From: Polyangium mundeleinium
GTDB taxonomy: Bacteria > Myxococcota_A > Polyangia > Polyangiales > Polyangiaceae
DNA length: 64,000 bases
Reading direction: 5' to 3'
NCBI RefSeq assembly: GCF_028369105.1
Contig: NZ_JAQNDO010000001.1
Span: forward strand, 13,052,501 to 13,116,500
The notes beneath the pieces were generated by a model. The model was not told where the DNA came from and searched no databases. It saw nothing but the letters and a program-made list of their open reading frames with translations. Within the stretch, counting starts at the first letter, position 1; the number at the start of each line of letters is the position of its first letter. Positions 17,536 through 26,343 of this stretch are shown here, piece by piece. A program made the position numbers and the translations under genes.

Positions 17536-18969
17536 CAAAATGAAGATCACGAAAAAGCCGATGAGGAAGACGATCGCAGCACCCACCGCGGCTGCGAGGT
17601 AAAACCCCATTTTGCTGACGTCGTTCACGCGTTGCGCCGGCCGGTGGTGCAGCTCCGTCACCGTCATCTGCTGCTGCCGCGCGCCGAGCATCGTCGGCGC
17701 CGTGGTGCCGGGCGGCGGCGCGGTCGGCGGCGGCGCGGTCGGCTCGTCCTCGATGTGCGCGCCTGCCATGGGCATGGGCGGCGGCGTGAACACGCCGGAC
17801 GGCTCGACGTAGACCTGCGTCGGCTCCGAATCGCGCGAGGACCGCGGCGGCGGGACGTACGCCGGTTTGGGCCGCCGCGCCGTTTCCTCGGCCCGCGGCG
17901 AAGACGACGGCGGGGCCATGACCAGCGTGCCGAGCGGACCCCCCGACGACGACGCCGAAAAGCTCCCCGACGCAGGCGAGGACCGAGGCGCCGGCGCGGG
18001 CGTGGACGGCGCCGATTCGGCCATGACCAGCGTGCCGAGCTGGCCCCGCGGCATCGGCGGCTCGTCCAGCATCGGCGCGCGCACCCCGCCGTTCGTGTTT
18101 TCGTCGTGAACCTTCGCCGGAGCCGCGGGCGCCGCCGGTTTCCGACCCTGCGCCGCGAACACTTCGAGCATGTGCGCGACGACCATCGCGCTGCCGATCC
18201 GTTTGTCGCGCTCGCGCTCCATGCACCGCGCCACGATCTCTTCGAGCGCCGGATCCACCGAGGGCGCGAGGTGCGAGATTCGCGGCACCGGGCCACTCGA
18301 AATGCGCGCCGTGATGTCCGCGCGCCCGCCCTCGAAAGGACGTTGCCCCGCGAGCATCTCGAACAGCACCACGCCGAGCGACCAGAGATCGGTCCGCACA
18401 TCGAATGACTCGGGCGCGGCGAGCTGCTCCGGGCTCCGATACGACGGCGAACCCAGGCCGAGCGTATCCGCGACGACCGCGGGCACCGCGCGCGCGACCC
18501 ACAGATCCAAGACCTTCACGCCCGGGGCGTCCGTGCCCGGTTCTCCCTGCAAGAACACGTTCGCCGGCCGCAGGTCGCCGTGGACGAGCCGTGCCCCGTG
18601 CGCGATCGACAGCGCCGTCGCGATGTCGCGCCCGATCTGCGCGGCGAGCGGCGGCGGCAGCACACGCTCACGCGCGAGCCGGTCGGCGAGCGTCTCGCCC
18701 GAGAGCAGCTCCATGGCGACGAAGGGCTCGCCGCTTCCCGTCTCGCCCACGTCGTGGATCGTGACCAGCGTGGGGTGCTTGGTGGCTTGCGCCGCGCGCG
18801 CCTCCTCGCCGAGCCGCTGCCCGACTTCCAGGTTCGGAATGCTGAGGAGCTTCAGCGCGACCTGCCGCGACGCTGTGTGGTCCTCCGCCTCCCAGACGGC
18901 CCCGAGGGCGCCCGTCCCGATTTGCCGCACGAGGCCGTATCTATCGCCGATGAGTTCGCCGCCGCTCAT
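17530..18969 (-). CDS. Ser/Thr protein kinase with altered catalytic motifs
   Basis: 479 residues. An N-terminal Hanks-type kinase domain (residues about 10-270) has a glycine loop IGTGALGAVWEAE and the VAIK lysine in VALKLL. The catalytic loop reads HGDLRPANV instead of HRDLKPEN, and the DFG motif reads DLW. The catalytic Asp, Asn and metal Asp remain, but the Lys is replaced by Arg and Phe-Gly by Leu-Trp, so activity may be weak or absent. The activation segment is GSPSYRSPEQ. Next comes a long Pro/Ser linker with two related SLGTLVMA-like segments, and then a C-terminal transmembrane helix (GAAIVFLIGFFVIFILL), so the domain faces the cytoplasm. The target is unknown. Confidence 0.88.
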   Translation of the reverse strand: MSGGELIGDRYGLVRQIGTGALGAVWEAEDHTASRQVALKLLSIPNLEVGQRLGEEARAAQATKHPTLVTIHDVGETGSGEPFVAMELLSGETLADRLARERVLPPPLAAQIGRDIATALSIAHGARLVHGDLRPANVFLQGEPGTDAPGVKVLDLWVARAVPAVVADTLGLGSPSYRSPEQLAAPESFDVRTDLWSLGVVLFEMLAGQRPFEGGRADITARISSGPVPRISHLAPSVDPALEEIVARCMERERDKRIGSAMVVAHMLEVFAAQGRKPAAPAAPAKVHDENTNGGVRAPMLDEPPMPRGQLGTLVMAESAPSTPAPAPRSSPASGSFSASSSGGPLGTLVMAPPSSSPRAEETARRPKPAYVPPPRSSRDSEPTQVYVEPSGVFTPPPMPMAGAHIEDEPTAPPPTAPPPGTTAPTMLGARQQQMTVTELHHRPAQRVNDVSKMGFYLAAAVGAAIVFLIGFFVIFILL

Positions 18970-19011
18970 TGCCCTGTCCGACCCGAGATCATGTCCGATT
19001 GCGGAATTCCT

Positions 19012-20157
19012 TCAAAGCGATCGAATGCGCCGCGCCGCCTCTTCCAGCACGTCGTCCTCTTTCGCGAAGCAAAATCGAGAGAGCGTCTCGCCCACCGGAT
19101 CCCCGTAAAACGAGGTTCCGGGCACGCTCGCGATGCGGATTCGCTCGAGCAGCAGCATCGCCGCGGCCTTCGCGGTCGGCGCGCCGAGCCTCCGGATATC
19201 GGCGAGCACGTAATACGCGCCCCGCGGCACGTACGGCGTGAGCCCCGCGTCGGCGAGCGCGCTGCAGAGGATATCGCGCTTCTTCTGGTAGCTCTGCCCG
19301 ATCGAGGCGAAGTATTCGTCCGGCATCCCGAGACCTGCCACCATCGCGTGCTGCAGCGGCGTCGGCGCGCAGACGTAGAGCAGATCGTGCGCCACCGTGA
19401 TCCGCCGGGCGGCGTCGGGCGGCGCCGTCAGATAGCCGCACCGCCAGCCCGTCACCGCGAACGTCTTCGAAAATCCCGAGATCGACACCGTGCGCGACCG
19501 CGCGTTTTTCCGCGTCGCGAGCTGCACGTGCTTCTGCCCGTCGAAGACGATGTGCTCGTAGATCTCGTCCGTGATCGCCACGAGGTCGTGCCCCTCGATC
19601 GCGTCCGCGAGCCAGTCGAGCTCCTCCTCGCTCCACACCTTGCCGCTCGGGTTCGACGGCGTGCACACGACCACCGCGCGCGTCCGCGGCCCGATCGCCC
19701 GCGCAAAGGCCTCCCGATCGATCTCCCACGACGGCGGCCGCGTCGGCACGAGCACGGGCACGAGCCCGAGCGCGAGGATCGTGTTCAAGTGGTAGCCGTA
19801 ATACGGCTCGAACAGGATCACCTCATCGCCGGGATCGAGCAGCGCGAGGCACGCCGCCGCGAACGCGCCCGTCGCGCCCGACGTCACCACCACTTCACTC
19901 GCCGGATCCACTTCGCGCCCGTAACGCTTCTTCAGATCGGCCGCGATCGCTTGCCGCAGCGGCAGGATCCCCTCGGGGGCGGTGTAGATCGCCACGCTCG
20001 CCTCGATCGCCGCGTTCGCCGCGCGGGCCACGGGCGGCGGCGTGGGCAGATCGCACACGCCTTGCCCGAGGTTGATCCCGCCCACCGCCTCACACGCGCG
20101 GCTCATCGCGCGAATGTCGGAGATGACCAGCGAGCTCAGGCGTTGACCGATCCGCAT
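19012..20157 (-). CDS. PLP-dependent class I/II aminotransferase
   Basis: 381 residues, fold type I. Key marks: [13 protein letters not shown] (cofactor phosphate region), [30 protein letters not shown] (Asp and Tyr near PLP), the Schiff-base lysine in [16 protein letters not shown], and the late Arg in [11 protein letters not shown]. The pattern fits the aspartate/kynurenine/methionine aminotransferase group; the exact donor is not deducible. Its ATG (20155-20157) overlaps the ATG of the divergent MATE gene in the palindrome CATG. Confidence 0.88.
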   Translation of the reverse strand: MRIGQRLSSLVISDIRAMSRACEAVGGINLGQGVCDLPTPPPVARAANAAIEASVAIYTAPEGILPLRQAIAADLKKRYGREVDPASEVVVTSGATGAFAAACLALLDPGDEVILFEPYYGYHLNTILALGLVPVLVPTRPPSWEIDREAFARAIGPRTRAVVVCTPSNPSGKVWSEEELDWLADAIEGHDLVAITDEIYEHIVFDGQKHVQLATRKNARSRTVSISGFSKTFAVTGWRCGYLTAPPDAARRITVAHDLLYVCAPTPLQHAMVAGLGMPDEYFASIGQSYQKKRDILCSALADAGLTPYVPRGAYYVLADIRRLGAPTAKAAAMLLLERIRIASVPGTSFYGDPVGETLSRFCFAKEDDVLEEAARRIRSL

Positions 20158-21670
20158 GGCTGCACCCTACCTCAACACGGACCTGGAAGTCCCCTCCGCT
20201 GCACACGGCCGTGACCACGATACCCCCGCCTGCCCCTTGCCCGAAAGCCCGGGCCATGGCACCCCCGGCGCCGTGTGTCCGTCGCCCTCCGCAGAGACGC
20301 GCCTCGTTCGTGAGGGTGATCGCGCCCTCCTGAATGAGGTGTGGTCGCTCGCCTGGCCGGCGATCACGCACATGCTCTTGATCACGCTCGTCTTTCTGGT
20401 CGGGCGGCTCCTGCTCGGGCGGTACTCGCCCACGGCGCTCGCGGCGATCCAGATCGGCGGCGCCACGGTCTGGACGCTCAACTCCGTTTGCACGGCGTTC
20501 TCCGCGGGCACCCTCGCCGTCGTGGCCAGGCGCGTCGGCGCCGGTGACCGTCCCGGCGCGGCCCGCGCCGCTCGCGCCGCGCTTCTCTTCGCGGTTGGGC
20601 TCGGCGTTGTCGTCGCGTGTGCCCTCTTTTTCGCCGAAGGCCCCTTCATCCGAACCGTTTTTCCCCGCGCGGGAGCGGCCGTGCAGGCGCAGGCGGGCGC
20701 GTATCTCCGCATCGCGTGCTGGGCCATGCCGCTCACGTTCGTCGAGGCGATCGCGGCTGCGGCGCTGCAAGCCTCGGGCGACACGCGCACGCCGCTCGTC
20801 GTCGCGGGCGTCGGCAACGTCCTGAACCTCGCGCTGAATGCGCTGCTCATCTTCGGCCTGTTGGGTCTGCCCGAGCTCGGCATCCGCGGCGCCGCCGTGG
20901 CGAACGGCGCGACGATGGCCCTCGAAGGCCTGCTTCTCACCTTCGCGCTCTTCCGCCGTACGAGCCCGCTGCCGCTGCACGAGGTAGCTCCGCGCCTCGG
21001 AGCGAAGCCCCCCCTCGTCGACGTCGACGCGTTGATGCGCGTGCTGCGCGTCTCGGGCGCGGCGTTCGGAGAAAAGGCCGCGTATCACCTCGGCTTCATG
21101 TTCTACGTCGCGGTCATCGCGCTCCTCGGGGAGGTCGCGCTCGCGGCGCATCAGGCGGCGGTCAGCATCGAGTCGATCTCGTGGCTCTCGGCGGACGGTT
21201 TTGGAATCGCAGCGGGCGCGATCGTGGGCCAGAAGCTCGGGGCGAAGCGGCCCGACGACGCCGCGCGCGCGGGCCGTGTCGCAGCGCTCCTCGCCGTCGC
21301 GTGCTTGAGCCTCGTGGGATTCTCGTTCCTCACGATGGCGCCCATGCTCGTCTCGGCGTTCACGCCGGATCGAACGATCGTGGAGACGGCCGTCCCGGCG
21401 ATGCGCGTGGGCGCGTTCGCGCAGCCGTTCATGGGGTTCGCGATGGTCACGGCGATGGCGCTGCGCGGCGCGGGCGACACGCGCACGGTGCTCGGCACGA
21501 TGATCCTCTGCGGCTTCCTCGTGCGGGCGAGCGTGACCTGGCTCTGCGCGATCAAGCTCGACCTCGGGCTCGCGGGCGTGTGGATGGGCAGCACGGCCGA
21601 CTGGGTTTGTCGGGCCGTGCTGCTCGGCTGGGCGTATGCGCGGGGGCGGTGGCAGAAGGTCGAGGTGTAG
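20156..21670 (+). CDS. MATE-family multidrug/Na+ antiporter
   Basis: Up to 504 residues with about 12 membrane helices in two homologous halves. The N-terminal half begins [21 protein letters not shown] and contains [18 protein letters not shown]. The duplicated feature ASGDTRTPL in half one is echoed by [10 protein letters not shown] in half two, a MATE hallmark. It should export cationic compounds against Na+ or H+. The first 40 or so codons are low-complexity and unlike MATE N-termini, and the ATG overlaps the divergent aminotransferase start. The real start may be an internal GTG (for example at 20273 or 20339). Confidence 0.87.
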   Translation: MAAPYLNTDLEVPSAAHGRDHDTPACPLPESPGHGTPGAVCPSPSAETRLVREGDRALLNEVWSLAWPAITHMLLITLVFLVGRLLLGRYSPTALAAIQIGGATVWTLNSVCTAFSAGTLAVVARRVGAGDRPGAARAARAALLFAVGLGVVVACALFFAEGPFIRTVFPRAGAAVQAQAGAYLRIACWAMPLTFVEAIAAAALQASGDTRTPLVVAGVGNVLNLALNALLIFGLLGLPELGIRGAAVANGATMALEGLLLTFALFRRTSPLPLHEVAPRLGAKPPLVDVDALMRVLRVSGAAFGEKAAYHLGFMFYVAVIALLGEVALAAHQAAVSIESISWLSADGFGIAAGAIVGQKLGAKRPDDAARAGRVAALLAVACLSLVGFSFLTMAPMLVSAFTPDRTIVETAVPAMRVGAFAQPFMGFAMVTAMALRGAGDTRTVLGTMILCGFLVRASVTWLCAIKLDLGLAGVWMGSTADWVCRAVLLGWAYARGRWQKVEV

Positions 21671-21675
21671 GAGTG

Positions 21676-21857
21676 CTAGACGCCGCCGACGCAGGCGTTT
21701 TTCACGCAGCTCTGGTCGCTCTGGCAATCGTTCGTCGACACGCATTGCACGCCGAGGCACGACGGCAGGTCGGAGCACGCGACGTCGTCGCCGCAATGGG
21801 CGAGGTCGGTCTGCTGGTCCAGCGTGAAGCCTTCACAAACGTCGCAGCGCCGCCGGC
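21676..21857 (-). pseudogene. Orphan C-terminal piece of a Cys-rich secreted protein
   Basis: The frame upstream of the stop at 21676 encodes CDVCEGF, then CSDLPSCLGVQC and NDCQSDQSCVKNACVGG. This looks like the disulfide-rich tail of the lipoproteins common in this genome. There is no signal peptide or start, because the LysR-type gene occupies the DNA upstream. Probably a remnant cut off by rearrangement; chance cannot be excluded. Confidence 0.35.
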
Positions 21858-22702
21858 TCAGAGCGCCGCGCGAAACCGCCGCGTGAGCGCGTCCATGAGC
21901 ACGCGCACGCGGGGCGTCTTGCGCAGGTCGGGGTGGGTGAGCAGCCAGGCGGTCCGTTCGAGCGGCGCGACGCGCTCGCGATAGGCGTGGATCTCCACGA
22001 GCTGGGGGTGGAGCGCGGCAAGGGCGCGCGGGATGAGCCCGACGCCCACGCCGCCGGCGACGAGCGACACGAGCGCGCTGAACTGGGCGCGCGTGGCGAT
22101 CTGGGTGGCGTGCTCGCGCTCCCACGCCGACTCGGGCGAGGAGCGCTCGCTCAGCGCGCGAACGACCCACTGCGGCTCGGGTTCGCGCCGGACGGCCGCC
22201 GCCGTCCCGAAGACGCCGTACGGGAGTTTGCCCAGCCGAACTCCCCAGCACCCGGCGGCGGCCGCCGCATGATGCCGATCGCGACGTCGATCTCGCGATC
22301 CCGCACGCTCGGCCCCGAATCGGCGAGGATGAGGCTCACGCGCAAGGGGTATTGCGCGGTGATCTCGGCGATTGGCTCCACGAGCAACGGCAGCAAGGCC
22401 TCCACGGTCGTGAGGCTGACCTCGCCGACGATCTCCGTGGCCTGGGCATGCACCTGCCCTGCGACATCGGCGATGGCCTTGCGCATGCGGTGACCGACCT
22501 GCGCGAGCATGGCCCCGGTCTCGGTCAAACCGCCGGTGCCAGGACCGCGCTCCAGGCATGGCGTGCCCACGGCGGCTTCGAGGATGGCAATGCGCCGGTA
22601 CACGGTGGACACCGACACGCCGAGCTCGCGGGCGGCGCCGCCCACGCCGCCGGCGCGGGCGACCGCTTCCAGATAACGGACATCTTCCCAGAGAATCGAC
22701 AC
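21858..22702 (-). pseudogene. LysR-type transcriptional regulator, frameshifted
   Basis: A GTG at 22700-22702 with GAAGG 7 nt upstream begins MSILWEDVRYLEAVARAGG, a LysR winged-helix domain with the recognition region AARELGVSVSTVYRRIAILE. The effector domain runs in frame to IDVAIGIMRRPPPG and then continues one frame over as VRLGKLPYGVFG and SLVAGGVGVGLIPRALA to the stop at 21858. The break is at the C run 22243-22246 (G run on the coding strand). With one base restored it would be about 281 residues, a normal LTTR length. It is either a recent pseudogene or a consensus error. Confidence 0.72.
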
Positions 22703-22722
22703 GGGAGAACCTTCTCGTTGTC

Positions 22723-24134
22723 CTAGGGCGTGATCTTCGACGGAAAATCGACCGGATCGGGGCAAGCTTGAATGAGGAGCGACGCGCTCGTCGTGCACAG
22801 GAACGTCGACGAGTGATCCTCGTAGCCGAACGTGTACACGTACGGACACGCGCCCTTCACGGCGGGGCTGTAATCGGTGCCCGCCTGCACCCCGAGCGCG
22901 GTGCAGCCAGCGCTGTCGTACCGGTAGGTAAAACCATTGTACGTGTGCACCGAATCGGGGCAGCAATACTTGAGGCAGGCGTCGTCCCCGGCGCCCACCT
23001 TCTGCGTCGCGGTGCAGAGGTCACACCCGCCGAGGCACGTATTCGCCTTGCCCGGCTCCGCGTCCGTGCAGCCCGCAGGCCCACACGTGGACCTTCGATT
23101 CGCATGCACCCCCTCGTCATGACCGAACCCGACCGCGAAATCGGGTGCGCCGTTCCACGTCCACTCGGGTCCGCCAATGTTGCCGGCGTTGAACACGGTG
23201 CCCGTGGGGATCCGGTTCGCCGAATCGCCGTCCGGGCACGTCCCGCACGAGCCGGCGATCACCTTCTTCCCATTGCCATCGATCATCGTGGGGCACTCCT
23301 TGCACCCCGCGGGCGCCGGCGCGAACGCGTCCGAGCCGTCCGGGCATTGCGTGTTCACATCGAACCGGCACCCCGTCCCGCGGCACCAGAAAATGTTGTT
23401 CGGATCCGGCGCGCCGCCCCCGCAGCTCTTCATGCCGACCGAGCTCGCCGTCGTCCATGCGTTGACCGCGCTGATGTCGTAGTAGAGCGAACCCTGGCCG
23501 GGATTGTCATACGTGAACTCGAACGTGGAGTTCTTCGCGGCCTCGTTTCCGACCTCGCAACCATTGCCGTACGGATTGCACCCCGTCGCGAGCCAGCCCG
23601 TCCCGCTCGGGAACCCGGCGTCGTTCGGCAGAACGATCTCGTGCTGCTCGCCCGGGCCGAGCTCGAAGAACGGGTTGCACGCGCAGGCGTTGCCCTTGCA
23701 ATACACGAGCCCCGGATCGTCGCCGCCGGCCATGTTCTTCGCGATCTCCGTGCATTGCCCCACGCCCTCTCGGGATCGCTGCACGCCGCGCCGTTCCACG
23801 CGCACGTCGTCGGCCGGGCCCACGTCGGTGTGGTCCGGCCATCCATCTTGAACCACCGTGTCTCACTGCAATTGTTCACGAGCTTGATCCGACGCATGCC
23901 ATCGTCCGCCGGACAGAATGCCGTCCCGGCCTCGTACGCGGGCCCGCGTGAGCTCGCGCCGCCGCCCCCGCCCGCGCCTGCGTCGCCCCCCGTCCCACCC
24001 GCGCCCGCGGATCCCCCGGATCCTCCGGATCCCGTCGCATTTGCGCCCGGGTCGTCGCCCGAGCAGCCCCAGCAAACGAGCGCCACGGCCGTCGCGGTGC
24101 CCCACCCGATCCTCCACGCAACCCGGTTCGTCAT
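22723..24134 (-). CDS. Thaumatin-like (PR-5 family) lipoprotein, frameshifted
   Basis: The first frame, from ATG 24132-24134, gives a signal peptide with lipobox CWGC, a Gly-rich linker and RRIKLVNNCSETRWFKMDG, the thaumatin N-terminal strand. The coding frame then shifts at the C run 23758-23761 and continues QCTEIAKNMAGGDDPG, FTYDNPGQGSLYYDIS and CRFDVNTQCPDG. It ends GACPYVYTFGYEDHSSTFLC, the thaumatin CPxxYxYxxDD-STF-C signature, with about 25 cysteines in all. About 470 residues if the shift is repaired. Thaumatin-like proteins bind or cleave beta-glucans, or inhibit enzymes. An envelope-anchored version in a predatory bacterium could act on fungal walls; that role is inferred. Confidence 0.7.
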
Positions 24135-24181
24135 GGCGGGAGCCTATCATCGCCCGGCCCTCCCGTGGTATACGCCCCGCC

Positions 24182-25807
24182 ATGGCACAGGTCCACGGCG
24201 GCAGGCTCGTATCGAAGGCGCTCGCGCGGCACGGGGTCACCCACCTCTTCACGCTCTGCGGCGGGCACATCCAGGCCATTTACGATGGGTGTCTCGACGA
24301 CGGCATCCGCGTGGTCGACGTCCGGCACGAGCAGACCGCGGGGCACGCGGCCGACGCCTGGGCGCGCGTCACGGGCAAGCCCGGCGTTTGCGCGGTCACG
24401 GCCGGCCCCGGCGTCACCGACACCGTCACGGCCGTCGCCAATGCACAGCGCGCCGGCATCCCCATGATCGTCATCGGCGGCGCCGGCCCGCGCCTGCTCG
24501 CCGACATGGGCTCGCTCCAGGACATGAACCACGTCGAGCTCATGCGCCCCATCACGAAGTGGAGCGTCTCCGTCCCCTCCACCGACCGCCTCCAGGAGTA
24601 CATCGACGCCGCCTTCCGCATCGCGCAAGGCAACGTCCCCGGCCCGGTCTTCCTGGAGATGCCGCTCGATCTCCTCATGAACTTCGGCGACGACGCCCCG
24701 CCCGCCACGGTTCCCTTCGACGAACCCCCGCGCCCCGCCGGCAATCCGCACGCGATCGCCCGCGCCGCGGCCATGTTGCGCGAGGCCGAGCGGCCCATGT
24801 TCATCGTCGGCACGCAGCTCCGCTGGTCGCCGCGCAAGGAGATTTTGCGCGCGTTCGCCGATGCGATCGATGCCCCGTATTTCTTGAACGGCATGGCGCG
24901 CGGCGGCCTGCCGCATGCGCACCCGAACTTCTTCGCCCGGTCGCGCCGCGTCGCGCTCGGACAAACTGACCTTTGCGTCGTCCTCGGCACGCCCTTCGAT
25001 TTCCGTCTCGAATATGGCCGCGCCATCAACCCGGGGGCGCGCGTCATCCAGATTGACCTCGACGGCAACGAGATCGGCAGAAACCGCAAGGTCGACGTCG
25101 CCATTCACGGCGACAGCGGCCTCGTCCTCGAGCAGCTCCTCGCCGAGGTGAAGGAGAAGCGCGCGCCCGGCTGGATCGCGGCGATGCGCGCGGCCGAGGA
25201 CAAGTCGCGGGCCAAGATGCAGCCCGAGATCGACGCCACGACCGACCCGCCGAACCCGCTGCGCGTCTGCGACGAGATCGGAAAGCGCCTCGGCAAGGAG
25301 GACATCGTCATCGGCGACGGCGGCGATTTCGTGGCCACCGCGGCGAACGTGATCAAGCTCGAATGGCCGCAGCTCTGGATGGATCCCGGCCCGCTCGGCA
25401 CGCTCGGCGTGGGCCCCGGGTATGCGATGGCCGCGAAGCTCGCCCGCCCCGGCGCGCGCGTCGTGCTCATTTACGGCGACGGCTCCTTCGGCTTCAACGC
25501 GGCCGAGTTCGAGGCGCTCGCGCGGCAAGGCATTCCGGTCATCAGCATCATCGGCAACGACGCCGCGTGGATGCAGATTCGCCGCGGCCAGGTCGATCTG
25601 TACGGCGCGGATCGCTCGCCGGCCACGGCGCTCGAATACACGCGTTACGAAAAGGTCGTCGAGGCGCTCGGCGGCGTGGGGTATTGGGTCGAGCGCACCG
25701 AGGACCTCGGCCCGGCGCTCGACGCGGCCTTCGCCGCGGACAAACCGTCCTGCGTGAACGTCAAGATCGCCCGCAGCGAGTTCCGCAAGGGCGCGATCAG
25801 CGTGTAA
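24182..25807 (+). CDS. Thiamine-diphosphate enzyme (acetolactate synthase / 2-hydroxyacyl-CoA lyase type)
   Basis: 541 residues from the ATG at 24182; the frame is open further upstream into the thaumatin gene. Three-domain ThDP layout: the N-terminal Pyr domain has the activating Glu in DVRHEQTAGHAADAWA, the middle domain has LGTPFDFRLEYG, and the C-terminal PP domain has the ThDP/Mg motif GDGSFGFNAAEFEALARQGIP followed by GNDAAW. The ARGGLP-HP-F-ARS wording in the middle domain is closer to oxalyl-CoA decarboxylase / hydroxyacyl-CoA lyases than to true acetolactate synthase, and no small subunit is nearby. Only 47 nt separate it from the divergent thaumatin gene. Confidence 0.85.
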   Translation: MAQVHGGRLVSKALARHGVTHLFTLCGGHIQAIYDGCLDDGIRVVDVRHEQTAGHAADAWARVTGKPGVCAVTAGPGVTDTVTAVANAQRAGIPMIVIGGAGPRLLADMGSLQDMNHVELMRPITKWSVSVPSTDRLQEYIDAAFRIAQGNVPGPVFLEMPLDLLMNFGDDAPPATVPFDEPPRPAGNPHAIARAAAMLREAERPMFIVGTQLRWSPRKEILRAFADAIDAPYFLNGMARGGLPHAHPNFFARSRRVALGQTDLCVVLGTPFDFRLEYGRAINPGARVIQIDLDGNEIGRNRKVDVAIHGDSGLVLEQLLAEVKEKRAPGWIAAMRAAEDKSRAKMQPEIDATTDPPNPLRVCDEIGKRLGKEDIVIGDGGDFVATAANVIKLEWPQLWMDPGPLGTLGVGPGYAMAAKLARPGARVVLIYGDGSFGFNAAEFEALARQGIPVISIIGNDAAWMQIRRGQVDLYGADRSPATALEYTRYEKVVEALGGVGYWVERTEDLGPALDAAFAADKPSCVNVKIARSEFRKGAISV

Positions 25808-25818
25808 CGGGGCGGGAG

Positions 25819-26340
25819 GTGGAGCTCCGCTTCTGCAATCCCGAACTCACGAGCCTGGACGATCTCGACACCGAGATCCTCGCGTGCAGCGTGTGGTCGG
25901 ACGCGCGCCCGGTGCACGGCGCCTTTGGCCTCTGTGATTGGCGCCTCGCCGGGCACCTCTCCGGGCTGCTCCGGAGCGGCTTTTTGACGGGCAAGCTCGG
26001 CGAGGTGCTGATGGTCCCGGCCAAGCCGCGCCTCACGTTCGACAAGCTCCTGTTTTTCGGGGCGGGACCCCGCGAGGGGTTCGGCGAGGAGGCCTTCCGT
26101 CGCGTCGTTCAGCACATGCTCGACGTGATGGAGGGCCTCGCCGCGCGTGTCGCGGTCGTCGAATTGCCGGGCCGCCCGGACGGTCTGATCCCGGCCGAAC
26201 GAGCGGCCGACATCCTGCTCGCGAGCGCCGGCCGCAAGCGCGAGCACGATGTCTGGACGCTCGTCGAGGGCGCCGACGGCAAACAACGAATCACGCAACA
26301 CATGATCGAAGAGCGACGGCGGGTGCGGCGGGTGCTCTGA
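25819..26340 (+). CDS. Peptidase M17 N-terminal-like protein
   Basis: 173 residues from GTG 25819, with GGGG/GGAG just upstream and 11 nt after the ThDP enzyme stop, so it is probably cotranscribed. The sequence (CDWRLAGHLSGLLRSGFLTGKLGEVLMVP, KLLFFGAGPREGFGEEAFRR) resembles the N-terminal domain of leucyl aminopeptidases without the catalytic domain. Such stand-alone domains occur in myxobacteria; the role is unknown. Confidence 0.6.
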   Translation: MELRFCNPELTSLDDLDTEILACSVWSDARPVHGAFGLCDWRLAGHLSGLLRSGFLTGKLGEVLMVPAKPRLTFDKLLFFGAGPREGFGEEAFRRVVQHMLDVMEGLAARVAVVELPGRPDGLIPAERAADILLASAGRKREHDVWTLVEGADGKQRITQHMIEERRRVRRVL

Positions 26341-26343
26341 ACA

